Of a stretch of DNA of 64,000 nucleotides, positions 10,919-24,230 are shown one piece after another. The position numbers and the translations under genes were made by a program. The notes below the pieces were generated by a model that had not been told where the DNA came from, made no database searches, and worked only from the letters and a program-made list of their open reading frames with translations. The first letter of the stretch is position 1. Each line of letters opens with the position of its first letter. This DNA comes from Pyricularia pennisetigena (lineage: Eukaryota > Ascomycota > Sordariomycetes > Magnaporthales > Pyriculariaceae). Location of the stretch: assembly GCF_004337985.1 (NCBI RefSeq), contig NC_043741.1, forward strand, positions 6,024,417-6,088,416, in the 5' to 3' direction.

Positions 10919-13560
10919 CCATCGGACGCTTCCTAACACCTCGACCGCAAGGCATCGCTGCTTTTTTTTTACCCACGAGGACTATGGCATCATGAACTCT
11001 CCCTCGTTAAGCTCCCCGTATTTTTTTGGGTTCTAGAAACTAGCGGAGCCGTTCTCGGAGCGCTGCTTGGTCTCCGCCGCAGATGATGAGAGAGACCAGG
11101 GTCTATGTCTGGGTCTGGCGGTACTGCAGCTGTGGCATCGTGAAATTTTTTTTTTTATTTTAGAGTTAAAGAACAATCCAGGAACAATCTAGGAATAAGG
11201 GGGAAGAAAAAAGAGGAGAGAAAATTTTGCTAAGTGATTTGCTAGGTGGAGTATCCGACAAAAGTAAGAAAAGATCCATGTCAGCCGGGGAGACTGTTAG
11301 TTTGGCCGGTCACTTTGTTATTCAATGGCGAGAGTTTTCTTCCACTCCAGTGTGCGCATATGGATGATGAGGCCCGTTCTCGGAAATGACAAGTCCCTTG
11401 CGCATCACGAAACAACGCACACCGCGTTGGCAGAGAACCGGACGACCAGTCGCTCGCAGTCGTGGTACTGCCTTTGCGTGACTAGACTAGCTTGGCGCCG
11501 GCATAGACTCCAGATGAGCGGTGGGAATATGTGTTCCGTCCATGTTGGACTTTGGCTCTTGAACCTGAGCTGCGCACCTAAGATTGCGAGTTGAGAGTTT
11601 ATGGATCGTGTGAACAGCTCAGAAGCAAGCACGTTTTCACTTCTCGGTTATTTTGTAATAATGATGATGGGGTGTGTGTTGAATGATGCTCTTTGTCTGG
11701 GCAATTCTAGCCTCGCTTCTATGAGGGGGTGCATGAGAACGGCCGTCTTCATTCCTCACGCCAAGTGTCCATTCAATTTTCTTGACATCTGCGGAAAATT
11801 GCTTAGCAGGGGGGGATTTTCCCCCCCATCTATGGCACAAGATGATAAGTCAGCCTTACACAGCAAGCGCAGTGGGTTTATGCTTGGTGGGAAGAAGACT
11901 AGCATGCATGAAGGAACACGGCAAGCTTGCAGCGGTTCAGGGGCTCTAGAAGACCATGACTGATCACGAGTGTCCAGATGGTATATGCCGGGACAGCCCC
12001 GAGATGGCAAAAGAACCCTGGGCGCTGCTTTACTTGTGGGGCTGTGGGACGACAGCTCCATGGGTTGCTTGGTGCCTGCCTACTTTACGACAATCCATTA
12101 GTCACTGCCGCAATCATCTGGTCAAAAATGGCGTGTTTTGCCGATTGCAGCTTTTCTGAAAATAGCATGGCCGAATGCTAATCGCGCTTCTTTCCGCCGG
12201 ATACCGCTGCTTTTTTCTTTCTGGCATGTCATATACACCATGGCTCCATAAGTAGTATGCATCCCGGCCTGACCCTGATTTGCTGCCTATGGTCGGGTGC
12301 TTCCGAGACCAGGTACCTGTGCGCGCGGAGCGGGTAGTCCAGTACCCAAAAAAAAAACCCATCTAGAGGTGGATGGTAACAGTACTAGTGAGGCGTAGTT
12401 GGGAAAACAGTAGAGTCTAGAACCAGACCTAGTGTTAGTAGCGGAACAGCAGTGGCAGTAGCAACAGCAGCAGCAGCAGGCTTACACCGTCGGAGCGAGT
12501 GAGAGTTGAATGGCGGCAAATGCGTGACCAAAGCAAGCGGTCATAGGAAACCAACCGGTGAATCCATACATACTTCGCAACGACCCATGTTGGTCATCTA
12601 TTCTATTATATTTGATGATCCCCACACGTGGGTTAACAGAGACAATCCCGCCGGGTTTTGGGGGCCTTTTTGTTGGAGCTGACTGTGCGATCCTTGACAC
12701 CCCCCACCCGGTAAGTGAAGGAGGGTTCTCCATGATGGGGACGAGGTCTAGATTTTGTCCTTTTTTTGCTGCTCGCCTGGGCACCAAATGTGGAGCCTTT
12801 TTTCGATTGAATTTTTTTCCCGGAAAGTAATTACCTGGTTTGCTAGGTAGGTAGGTGAGCCGCTCGGTAGCTTTCTTTGGCAATTACTGCCAAGCAAATC
12901 CTGGGAAAAATTCGGTGCTTGGTGATCCCAGCAGAGCAAAGAAGATTGGAAAGCTAAGCTCGGACAAGAATATCGACCTGAATGCCCAACTGGGGCTCTC
13001 CGACACCGGACACGGCTTTAATGCCGGTATACCGACGGTGTATCGCTTTAAAAAAAAAAGCTGTTGGTGAATGACCATGGCAGCATGTGTACTGTTTGCT
13101 GAACGTTAGAAATGCCATCACGTCACCGGGATAGCGAATTATGCTAATATGCATTGCTGCCAAAAATTGAAATTTGTGTCGATGTTGGGGTTTTGACATG
13201 GACTTTGCGGAGCCGCGAGATCTCTTGTCGTCGTGAAAGCCAAGGGCATCTAGACCTTTGGCTTGGCACAGATTCACTTATACCCAAAATGACGAAACGG
13301 CAACCCCAATTCGTGAGAGACGGAAGCCGACCCCACTTGCCCAATCCAGGAACCGGCAGACAGACCGTTTCTTCCATCCGTCAACATGGTAGTTCAGATG
13401 AAGTGGGGTAGGCTACATCTCCAACTTTCTGCCCCGCATTGGAATCATGCCCCGCACAGGCTAGATCACACACTAAGCGCGCAACGAGCCTGGCGTGTAA
13501 TTCTTGCTCGAACCTCACCTATATCTCTGCGGGTGTCTGTTTAGCCCCAGAGCTAGACGC

Positions 13561-13600
13561 CAAAGGTACCTGAACGACTTTACTCAACCAGGTACCTTTG
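13561..13600. repeat. perfect 12-bp inverted repeat
   Basis: CAAAGGTACCTG at 13561-13572 is followed, after a 16-nt spacer, by its exact reverse complement CAGGTACCTTTG at 13589-13600. Each arm contains the palindrome GGTACC. It could form a hairpin in DNA or RNA; function unknown. Confidence 0.9.
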
Positions 13601-14000
13601 TGCCAATCTTCCCCTCATTTAGACTCAATGTCATCAATGCGATGCGGCAACCCCCGCGCACCTTGTCGCAGGTGTCGCGACCGGAAACAAAACAAAGCAA
13701 TAATCAATCGCCTGCTCTATTTTGATTCCTTTTTGGGTTTTCTTCTTACCCTTTTACACCTTTGTGATCCGAGATAAAAGCTCCAAATATGCCGTGAACA
13801 ATGAGCAGGCGCCGCGTCAATTCTCTCCTTTTTATAAAGGGGGCTTTTTTTTTCTTTTTTTTCTTATCCTATTCACAATGAGCCCCACAAACCGCGAAGC
13901 TATTGTCCCAAAAATTTGGGCCTTGGCTAAAAAATAAAATATATAAAAAAACCACCCCTCTACCGGTTCGTGTCCGCCCAGAAAATCACAACCGCGTGAG

Positions 14001-14014
14001 TGGACCGCGGTCCA
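14001..14014. repeat. 14-bp palindrome
   Basis: TGGACCGCGGTCCA is a perfect palindrome with a CCGCGG centre, the arrangement bound by some Zn2Cys6 dimers (inverted CGG triplets), though binding here is only a possibility. Confidence 0.75.
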
Positions 14015-14244
14015 GAACCATCGAATGTCGGTGTGAAGCCGGGAGTTTTTGCCGTGCACCGTGAACCGCACAAGTTGCGACGGCTGCGGAATCTGGAAAG
14101 CCGTCGGAAAGCCCATACTGCTTAATAAGGTCTGAGGACAATAAAAAGAAAAGAAGCAGAAAAAAAGAAAAAAAAGAAAAAAAAGGAGGCTAGGGAAACG
14201 AGTTGCGATAATACCGTAAAATCTTACACCGTAAGCTCGTATTT

Positions 14245-14260
14245 AGATCAGATCTGATCT
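14245..14260. repeat. 16-bp palindrome
   Basis: AGATCAGATCTGATCT reads identically on both strands. It sits about 2.7 kb from the nearest start or stop codon that I can support on either side except the zinc-cluster 3' end at 15649. No function is evident. Confidence 0.8.
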
Positions 14261-15648
14261 GATGACTCGACCATCTCCATCTGTATGCTGGGCGCCATCC
14301 ACCCAGCCGCCATCTCTTTGCGTCGGTTCTATGGACCTACTTGCAGAGATTTTATGTAAAACCTCTATAACTCTGGCATGCCAGTACGTCATCACCTTGC
14401 CGTCTCTTGGCCTCCTTCCTCATCCCCCCATCACATCATGCATCCATAATTTATATTTACATCACACTCATCCGAAAGGTTAGTGAAGCTAGTCCCAGCC
14501 CCAAGAACCCGGTGCACGAACAACTTAGGCAAGTAGATAGGCATGTAACTTGAACCAGGACGCTGCCGAGCAGCATATATTCGACCTCTTATTTTTGTTT
14601 GTTAGGATACAGCAACCAAGGAAACACGAAAAGGTAAGAAAGAAACCTATACAACCAAGGTATAAGACGGGAGACGGCGAAAATCGCTTCATGAGACGAA
14701 CAGCACCCGTTCCCCACGCATCCAACCATCTTACCACTTTCTCCTTCATCCCCAGAGATCCTTGTGCGTGAACTATCGCCCATCCATCCTTCTTCCACAG
14801 CTTTGGATCGTACGCAAAAAGATCAGCGCCGGGAAATGTCCCCCATTATGGACCAAACCCGCCCAGTCGCATCCATCCCATTAAGAGGAAACACAAGGTT
14901 GCATGTCAGACCACTCCTCTCCGAAACCCCCCCTTTAAATGGCTAGCGTGCCTTTTCACCCGTCCTACTTTTTCAACCCAGTTCCTGACCATGCATGCTA
15001 CATCGACGAAATTCCAATAGTAGTGGCAATAAGTTTTCCCAATAACTAACTATGATGGAGCAAAAGCAACAAGGTCCTCGAACACTCGGGTTGCATGACA
15101 GTTCAAATCCTCTTTTTTTGGTGGGTTAAACAAGGAAGAAATCCCAAAAATGAGAGAAAGAGAGAGAGAGAGACAGAGAGAGGAAAAGAGAGAAAGAACA
15201 AAAAGAGAGAGGTAAATTCGAAAATCACCCCATATGCTTCGATCAGTTGCGCATGGCTGAGCACAACGAGCGGCATGGCGAACCACCCTGTCCAGACTAG
15301 AAAAGACCAATATCGACATTACATCCACTCTTGAATAAAAATACGCCTTGCTCCAAAAACTCCCAAATAGCAATGAGTATGAGACGTCATCATTGACAGC
15401 GTAGAGAACCAGCTGTTCAATGCCAAGGAAAGAGAAAACACAATGAGCTTTTTTTTTTTTTTTTTTCTTTTTTGAGATGGCGCGGTCATCAGCAGCTGAT
15501 CAGACCGGCGGGGTGTGGTGTTTTCTTCATCTCTGAGATCCGGTTAAAACATATCCGCAGGAGTTCGATTCTCAATCAGCCCGAACATGGAAGGGCCAAC
15601 CAATTCGATATATGTACATCCGGACATAAATACGTGTGACGAGCGGCA

Positions 15649-17839
15649 TCATCTCTTGCGCTTCTTGTTCTTGTCCAGGGGCATCGCTGAGATCGGTGGC
15701 AGGATTGCCGGAGCAATGGGCGCCGCCGGGAGGAGCGTCTGCTGGTGCTGAAACATTGGTGGCTGTTGTGGTGCGGGAGCCTCGTCTGTCTTGATAGGAA
15801 CACCCATGTGGCGGCCATAGCGACCCTTACGGCCGTTACCCTCGTCTTCGCTGATGCATAGCTCCGCAGGAATGCCAGCGTCCTTGCACCGGCCGCATGG
15901 CCTCTGGCGATCACAGCCCTTCTTGCTCTTACGACATCGCTGGCATCGAGGCTTGCTCGAGAGGTCAGGCTGATCCTCATCACCCATCCCCAACACGCTG
16001 CCGTTGGAGGCAATGGACGGCTTCCTCGAAGCAGGGAGCGATGTGGGTGACATAGGCCCACTGTGAGCATTGGCAGTTGCCTTCTTGTTCTTTGTCGAGT
16101 TGGATGACTTTGATGTCTTGATCCCTTTGGGTGCTTTTGGTTTTGCACTCGGCGCGGGCATTGCTTTGGATTTGGTGCCATTCTGTTGAGGCATGTTGGT
16201 GTTGGGTTTGGTCCGAGGCGCACCCATCAAGCCTTCATTCATTCCGTGATGGAAACCACCTGTATGTCCCTGAGTTTCAAAGCCGTTCTGAGGACCGACC
16301 GGGTGACTTTCGGTGGTCGGGTATATACTCTTGCTTGCGCCACCAACATCTAGCTTCTGTCTTCTCGCAGGGGGCTGCTCATCATCGCTCGAGCTATCGG
16401 CATCACTCGTGGCGCCTGCAGAGGATGCCGCATCTGCGCGTCCACTAAAGGTATCATCGAGAGTGGAGGCTGATGTCCTACCATGCGATATGTTTGAAAT
16501 TTCTCCCAGACGCATGAGCTGAATCGCAACGTCTTTGTCCTCTTCCGACATGCAGCTGCCCACGGTTGGGTCAGGAGTGGGCAGAACGCCAGCTGATGGG
16601 CCAACACCGTTTCCAGATGGATACCCGACGCTGCCACGAGTGCGACGACTCTCAGCGCTGGGTGTGACAAAGGCGCCCGGGTGGCCAAACCCATTGCCAT
16701 TGCTCTGTGGGGATTGAAGCGGTCGAGGGTTTGTGAACGGATTCTGCCCTGGGTGAACAAAGGGCAAGGAAGCGCGGTGGTGCTCGACTCGGCGGGCAGG
16801 AGATACGGAAGGATTCGATGTTGCGGCCGGCATCTGGGGCGGGGCGAACAAAGGCAGTTCCTTCAAAAAGATGGATAAATCCGTTAGCAAAGGCTTCATT
16901 GGGAAATATACCCGAGTGATGGACGTGGCAACAACGTACAGAGCTTTCAAACTTGGCGCGCTTGCGCCGGCCCCCTTCTACAATGTTCTCTACACTGATC
17001 TCCGTATTCCCAATTTGGTCCTTGTTTCTGCCTGAGTTTGACCCAGGAGCACCGTCCCCACTGCTGTAGCCATTGTGGCTTTCGCCACCGTCACCACGAT
17101 ATTTTGTCGATCGCGAGCGGGACTTAGGAGCGCCTGAGTTGTTGGTGCCCACTGATGTACTCCTAGCACTGCGCCCAATGTTCGGCGAGGGACTGCGCCG
17201 GCGAGAAGTCCTTGAGGCAGGCCTGGACAGGTGCGCCTCATGGTGTTGCACATGCGAGCCCGACTGGGAACCATAAGCATCCGGGCTGAAGTACATCTGG
17301 GCGCCGACAGCGTTGGGATGATGATACGAGTGTGCGCCGAAGGAACCAGCCGAAGCAGTAGGCTCCTCAATGACGCGCACATAGACGACCATATTGTTGC
17401 GAAAGTTCTCATAGCGCGCGATCATGGTATTGCCGGCCTCGTCCTCAAAGCTCACTCCCTTAGAGCTCGTAGGACTTGAATACAAACCGTAGAAATTCTT
17501 GACTGTAGTGACAATTGACTCTGTGGCGTCGTGAGGGTATATCTGCACACGCATTGGTAGGCGCGCGCGGTGTTGGGGAGACTCGGATGAGACGAGCTCG
17601 AATCTGACATTCTTGGGTTCGGGCTGCGGGGAGGCCGAAGCGGAGTGACCGTCATTGGTACCGTTAGAAACGGGCGACATCTCCATTTCGGCGGTTGTTG
17701 GTGAAGGGTAGGCCCTGGAGTTTATGGGTATGTTGGAATGCGCCTGAGGGTTGGGGTCTTTGTCTGTGGCGCCGTACACACTGAGGTACGGGGCACGGGC
17801 TGAAGTCTCGACGGAGGTGACCAAGCTTAACAGTTCCAT
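15649..17839 (-). CDS. Zn2Cys6 transcription factor with C-terminal zinc cluster
   Basis: Probable nuclear DNA-binding regulator of 703 residues. Exons are 17839-16940 and 16860-15649; the 79-nt intron (GTACGT...TGAAG) is phase 0 and joins KFESS to ELPLF. The binuclear cluster lies at residues about 606-635, with the order CxRC, x6, C, x5, CxRC, then Cys after nine residues (CQRCRKSKKG, CDRQRPCGRC), close to the C-terminus, unlike most GAL4-type proteins. It is followed by a basic tail ending DKNKKRKR. Residues about 78-159 (from VRFELVSS to VVYVRVIEE) look like a compact beta-grasp or PB1-like fold; the rest is low-complexity Ser/Pro/Gly/Asn with acidic patches. The start is the ATG of MELLSLV; an in-frame TTG lies just upstream. 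It may correspond to the TPC1-type polarity regulator known from rice blast, but I cannot confirm that from sequence alone. Confidence 0.85.
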
Positions 17840-19276
17840 CAACGGCTAACAGGCCTCGCAGTTGATATACATAGATGTAGTATGATTGTGATATATTTTA
17901 TGGTCGCTTGTGTATTGTTTCGTCGTGGAATTCCTGGTGCAAACAAGTCGCGATCGGTATTGGTGAAGGCGGTGCAGAAGAATGGCAGATCGAGGACGGA
18001 GGCGGCAAGTAGATCGTTTCGGAGCAGCTTTCCCTAACAATTAGAAAACTCCTGATCTCTGGAGACCCAAGGAAAGATGTTAGCCTTCGAATGACCAATG
18101 ATGTATGTGTGATGGACTTTTTGTGGCCCCGTGAAGCCTTAAACAATGGAGGAGCTGGAGCGACAGCGGCTGGTCGAGGCCCATCTTGATCCAACCCCGG
18201 GAAAGCCTGGACAGAAATGAATGGCATTGGGGAAGATAGAAAAGGTATAGGGTGATATCGCAAAGTGCTATCGCATAGGATAAACTTACCGGAAGGTCAA
18301 AGGATCACCAGATTGGATCTCTGGAGCGCTTCAAATCCGACAGGTTTGGCAGTCCTCGAGCGGCTCTGGGCGGGAGGACATGCTGTGGTTAGTAGGTGTA
18401 GAGGCGAAGGGGGCGAGCCGATCATATAAGATGGAAGTGAACAGGCTTGATGAAAACATGAATTGCCGTTCAAAAACTCACCAGAAATCTTTTGGGATAG
18501 TGTTGATGGGCTCCGGTTGAGGACTTTGGAGGTTGTGGGAGAAAGAGGAGAAGGAAGAGTCGCAGATAATGGGTTTTGCCTGGTCGAAGCATTCAGGCCA
18601 ATCGCGCATGGCGCAAAGGGTGGACACCAGACCTACCTACCCGCCCACCTGCGGCCAGTTGCCAGCCAGCGCTTGTTACAGGGAACAAATGAATCTACAC
18701 AGCGCCTTGCACGGCCTGGAATTTCGATGCGCACCGTCCTGGCAGACTTTTTTTCTCTGCCTGAACCAGAATGCACAGCGGCGGTCAGGATTCACAACCC
18801 CAACATTAACATTTTGGAAGCTTCAGCAGGCAAACCATCCAGGAGCTACTAGACAGGAGAATGTGTTTAATTACTGCTACCAATGTTATATATACATCCA
18901 AGGTACGAAAGAGAAGAAAAAGAAAGCGCCACACTTCTTCAGTTATTTTACAAGACTTTTGAGTGTCTCTCTCGGAACTGGGCGGTTGAAACATCCATAC
19001 ACTACATGCCGCGCACCCTGCGGAGCCAAGCCAGGACAAGCGAATTGGGAAGCCAAGGTAACATATATCGTGCACTTGCCAATGTTCTGCCTCTTGGTTA
19101 AATCCATTCCAAACCATATTTGTGCAGCGAGCTTCAGTCTATCCTTGAGGTTTAAGATCAAAACAAAAGGATGCGAAAATGTGAATTTTCCCACTAAGCA
19201 CCTACGAAAAAAAAAATTCTTCTATTTCTGATTTTTTTCCCTCCTATGCGCGCATAATCGCAAGAAACTGGCGCCC

Positions 19277-19318
19277 GCGCGCACACACATAAACACACAC
19301 ACACACACACACACACAC
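19277..19318. repeat. CA microsatellite
   Basis: Near-continuous (AC)n of about 40 nt with one interruption (cacacataaacacac), in non-coding DNA. Confidence 0.9.
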
Positions 19319-22300
19319 CACATAACATCAGACCCCGACCCCAGCCCGAGCTTGAGTGGATGTCTGGACCAGTGAGTGCCGTTGGAATCCACCTACTCCA
19401 CTCCGCGGCCAGCGACTGTGTTGGCACTGCGATCGTCTGACCGAAGCATCATTGTGCATTCTGGGCTCCCTTTGGTCCAGCCCGACAGCGGTGGTCGTAG
19501 TTTGGGCTGGTCTGCATTCTGTGTGCGCTACATGAACGCGTTGAACACAAAACAAACAAGATAGGAGAACAACAACAAGCAGCTTGATCTGTATGACCCT
19601 GTTCCTCCGACCGCCGCCCGCGGTTCGACCTGAAGTAACTCATGAAGAGGAAACAAAAGCGGGTATAATTTTTTAGTGGTTACTAATTACTGGTCGACCG
19701 TGTTCCACAGGGATCAAAGATGTGACTGCTGGAGCTTGCGCATCTGCGAACGCTCCGGCGCCTCACTGCAATCAGCGCCCCAGTACTAATTACTTTGTAC
19801 TAGCGCTGGCGTTTTATTTTACTCTTTTTTTTTCCCGTTTCTTGTTGAATTTACTTCTTCATTTCAGCGTCGGTTTTTCTTGATTGATTGCAGTATAGCG
19901 GTAATCATTCGGTGTCGACCGGTTGAAGCGCATACAGTTTTGGCAGCGGGCCTTGCAACGTTCCCTAAACGGAATTCCAAGACTATGCTATCGTTGTGCA
20001 AGTCATGGCTGCTTCGAACTATTGATAATAAATAAGGCTGCTTGCCATTTCCTGTATGAGGGAACCTTCTTTCGCAGCAGGTCATGCGTGAACCCAAAGA
20101 TGGACTTTGACCATGCCTCTTTCAGTCGTATACAACATCGGCTCGTGTCAACTATTGCTCGCGCAATGCCCCAACGGGAAGCGGGGGAAGCTGGAGGTAG
20201 CTTGACGCCGCGTAGTGTGTGAAAGCGACAGGCGGTGCCATGGATTTCCGTTCCATGCCTCGATAGCTTGCTTGCTCACTTTGGACCGCCGCCGCCACCC
20301 AGATAAAGGCCTCAGCACAAACAATCGAGGGGCCCAGCAAAACAAGACGTACGTTCCCACGTTGCGGAGAATATACGTTGTGCGGATAGACAGTGTAAAG
20401 GTCATCCATCCACAAGACAAAGATTTTCTTCTTCTTTTCTTTTCTCTTTCATTACTCCGGTACAAAGGTTTCAATTGGGGTGATTTTCTCCCCCTCCTGG
20501 TAACGAATCTTTGCTTGCCAGGGCCATTCCAGAGGCCCGTCTTAGTACACATGAAATTGGTGAGCTTGATGATGGTTGGATGGGAGTTAGACAAATTGGC
20601 CCGCACCACCCGATCGGTCACTGTTTTTGGCCGTTACAATCTCGACATGAAAAACAAAACAAATGTCTGGCTTTCCGTGACCGCCTCTCAACGACAAGAA
20701 AGCTGGCTGCGGCCAACATTCGCGACCCTTAGGGTATCCTCCCGAAGCGACAAACATTTCCCAATTTCGTATGTGAATGGACGCGCCATGAGGGATTGTT
20801 GACTCGATTGGTCCACTTCGTCCCATTGATCTCTCTTCAGGTTTATCCTCCCTGGTCGCATGGGATCCACCAAGCCAATGACGTGGAGCGCTTCAAAAGG
20901 TCGCAAAAGATGGTGTGGTACAGGGATCATGCCTAGACGGTGAAGGATCGGACAAGTGAGAGTCACCAAATGGAAAACAGTCAGTTAAGTTGCGACAGGA
21001 ATGGGAGGAACCGCAAGTCCGATATCATTTGCGCTGGTCGTAGAGACTTTCATGCGCCAGCTTGGCGATAAGTGAGGTGCTTCACAGCTTGTCGACCAGG
21101 CAAGCAGATAAGCGGGATTGGTGCTCGATGTAGTTCAAACGTCTCATCCGGGCGGGCGATGGCGGTGGCGGTAGCTCCCTTCCCCTGGATACTTTCCCGT
21201 CATTCAAGTTTCTTTGCGCCGGACTAAATTAGTTATCCTTTTCTTAATTTATTAGTTCCTTCAGTGGACGCGCGCGCGTATGGCAGCCGCTTCAGTACTA
21301 GAGAGGCCGAGAATGGACTCTATTCTTTTTTTTTTCTTGTTTTGTTTTTGTGCTGTTTGTCTAACTAAGTACGTATTTGATTTTATCCCATTCTCTCAAT
21401 AATATCTCGGTTCCACGTCTGTGTTGGGTCACAGGGGCGATTTCTTGGGAGTGGGTTTCATTAACGGTCAGGAACCCGTCAATAATGATAGTTTTGCTCC
21501 TTATACAATTTATTCCGGATCGGATGGAACAGAGGAGCTTGGAGCGTGCCACCCAGGATTAACAACCAATGCATAGTTTCTGGTGGCCTTGCGCCGTGCC
21601 TGCATCAGTCTACTGTACAAAGTACCTAGGCAGACAGGTTTTGCGATGCGAAAGAGAAAAAAAAAAAAAAAAAAAAAGATGTTTCCTCAACGGTGCTCCC
21701 TGTTCCTGGCGGTGCAGGAGTCCGGTCCAGCCGACACTCATGTACAGTAACTGGTGGTACGCGAGCCACACAGGGATATTTCCCGCTTAGCGAGGCCCGG
21801 CTTTTGTTCACCAATAGAAGCACAAGCGCAAATCGAATGTTGTCGGATTTGGAGGTTCGCACCTCTAACCTTTACCTGAGTCTCTGTACACGGAATATGC
21901 TCTGTATTGTGTTATTATGCGTGGGCTTGCCAGGTTTCAAATTGGCTGAGAAAACGAGGAAAAATTCCCAGAGGTCAATTAAATATGTTATGCCATGGGC
22001 AATCTCCCTCATCGGATCGCCACTCGCCTAACGAAGGTACCTAGTAATCGGCTTATCTTCTGCTTGATACTAACTGGTCGCATCGAGCCACCTTGAGTGA
22101 ATCTTAGATTTTTTAAAGCATGCTCCATGCACTTGCGCCCAATACAGACAGGGTTCCAGTCGAAGTACACCGCTCTGCTGAGTTCCACGGGTAGATTGCG
22201 ACTTGCGCGCGCGGAAGCCTGGTGACCGGAAGCCAGCGCATTTATTTTTTTTTTTTCTCTTGCTCCTGAAGGTTAAGAAGAAAGGTTCACGCCGGGGCTT

Positions 22301-23467
22301 CCGTGGTTCCCCAGTCTTTTATGCCAAACATTGACAGATGTTCGTTTCGGCACGAGGCCAAAGGCAAATAATGTATGACCAGAAACTACCGGCAACTCTG
22401 ATTTACCCGTCTGTTACTGCCGAGAAAATTCGGTCTTGAATCTCCGTTCCCTTATTGAGATTTATCTTTAGAAATCAACAAAACTCATGCAAAATGACTG
22501 ATCTAGGAGGGTTGAGCGCAAAAGACGCACGGGGTTCACTCTAAACACAGACAAGGCAGACCCAAATGCAGTCGTGACCATGACCAAGACAAAGCGTTGT
22601 GCCACCGATTGACCTTTAGAGTGAGCAAGACTAAGGATAGGGTTTCGAGTTCCCGTCCCAAGATTTGAACTCCATCATGTCGCTCGCTGATGGCAGACCC
22701 CGGATTCCGGAAAGCCTGAGTGGATTGTAGACATGGTCAATTTGCGACCGGTCAACTTCAGCGCGTGCTATCCGCAGCGTCTCCAGAGGTGGAGATGCTA
22801 GCTCGATCATAAGATTGTCGAGTAAGCGCGTCGCAACCTATCAGTTCCGCCATTGCCTTTCTTGATCGAACAGATCGGCCAGGTCAAGAAACTCCGAAGA
22901 CACTGTTGAACGGACAACGGATGCTCGATTCTGGCATTCGGGCCTCTCTGTGAATGATGCGCGCAAATGGCAGTTGCGACATTAACAGAGCCGCACTCCA
23001 GGGAAAGCAATGCGCTTTCGTCAGGACGCAGGACAGAAAGGCCACTTCGCCTCGGTCCCTTACCTCAATCAATGCCTACGGGGTGCTGTTGGCGTGTTTC
23101 TCTTTCCAGAACAGATGGGATGGGTGCCTCAGAAGTCTCGCCAGCAGTTTTACTGGACAGAAACTGGTTGTCTTCGAAACAAGGTGGGTGATCGTGCTCG
23201 CCCCAGCCCACTCAAATCCCAGCTTCGCCCCGAATCTCTGAAGTTAGAAAGTAAGGTCTAGCAGGGCACTCCACCAGAAGAACCAAGAAGTAAGTCACGA
23301 CGGGCTCGAGTTCATCTGTTGCAACAGAAGTGAGCAGGCAATCCACTGGGATTAGGTCTTCTTTACGCGGCCTTTCCCCGTGTTTTAATTGGTGTTGAAT
23401 CGCTTTCGCTCCTGCGGTTTTTCGACCCGTCGCATGCGATGCCCCTCGTTTGGTTTGGCGGAGATGT

Positions 23468-23487
23468 TGACACGTGACTGCGTGTCA
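23468..23487. repeat. 7-bp inverted repeat with E-box
   Basis: TGACACG, a 6-nt spacer (tgactg), then CGTGTCA. The left arm overlaps a CACGTG E-box (23471-23476), a site for bHLH factors. Position about 900 nt upstream of cyclin B makes any role uncertain. Confidence 0.6.
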
Positions 23488-24230
23488 TTGTTGTCCTTGG
23501 CGGTCGCGCCGACACGATGAAAACCAAAATTGGAGATCCGTAACGCAGCAACAAATTCGAAATTTAACAGTGCATTGCAATAGTATTATATTGCTAGTTT
23601 AAATATCATACCAAGCGTTTGGGTAAATCAGAAACACCTCAACTGCTACAATGTAAGTCAAGCTCCAAATAAGGCTGTCGTTGGGAGACGCGACAACGTC
23701 TCTGTCTACGTCATACACAGGGTTTTTGGGTACAGGGTAAGTGCGGGTCGGGTGGGGAACTTGATCAATGCCCATGGCGACGGGGTGCCCAGACATGTGC
23801 GAGAGCCGTGCGCGCCGCACCCGTTTCAATGTCAACAAACATTGGAGCGAGATTAAAAAACAACAATCTCCTTTCCCGATTGTATGCACCGGAAAAGGGC
23901 GAGTGCAGGGAACAACACAAACAAAAACTTGTCGCGCAACCCGACATTTAGACAATCCCGGCGTGCATTCTCCTCTTTTACAATACATGCCTGCGACGCA
24001 GTGTTGTTTCTGATTGTGTACCATTTATCATCTTCCTCACTGTTTCCCAAGTTTGTCGTCCTTCATCGTCGGGCTGTTCCGCAAGCTCTACCAGCACCTA
24101 GAAGCCGTCCAGTCAGCTACAGATCCAGCCAAAAAAAAAAAAAAAAGTTCTTCGCGCCTGAGGAATCGATCTGGCCACAACAGGATCTAACATCAAGTCT
24201 GAATTTTCGGCAATTCGCATACGCCTTCAA

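Larger units (their letters stand above)
10919..15648. other. 4.7 kb region without a supported gene
   Basis: Non-coding DNA between the MFS promoter and the 3' end of the zinc-cluster gene. It holds homopolymer T and A runs, a short CAG-rich stretch (about 12438-12480), a perfect 12-bp inverted repeat (13561-13600), two palindromes (14001-14014 and 14245-14260) and a GA-rich stretch (about 15150-15210). ORFs in it are short, overlap on both strands and show no domains. The part next to 15648 should contain the zinc-cluster gene's 3' UTR. Confidence 0.55.

Noticed and set aside
20215..20802. 195-codon ORF in the gene desert
   Set aside because: No domain or splice context; composition not protein-like; overlapped by minus-strand ORFs of similar quality.
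22650..22680. Minus-strand GTTCAAATC resembling a T-loop
   Set aside because: Stem pairing fails after three bases and no D-arm is present.
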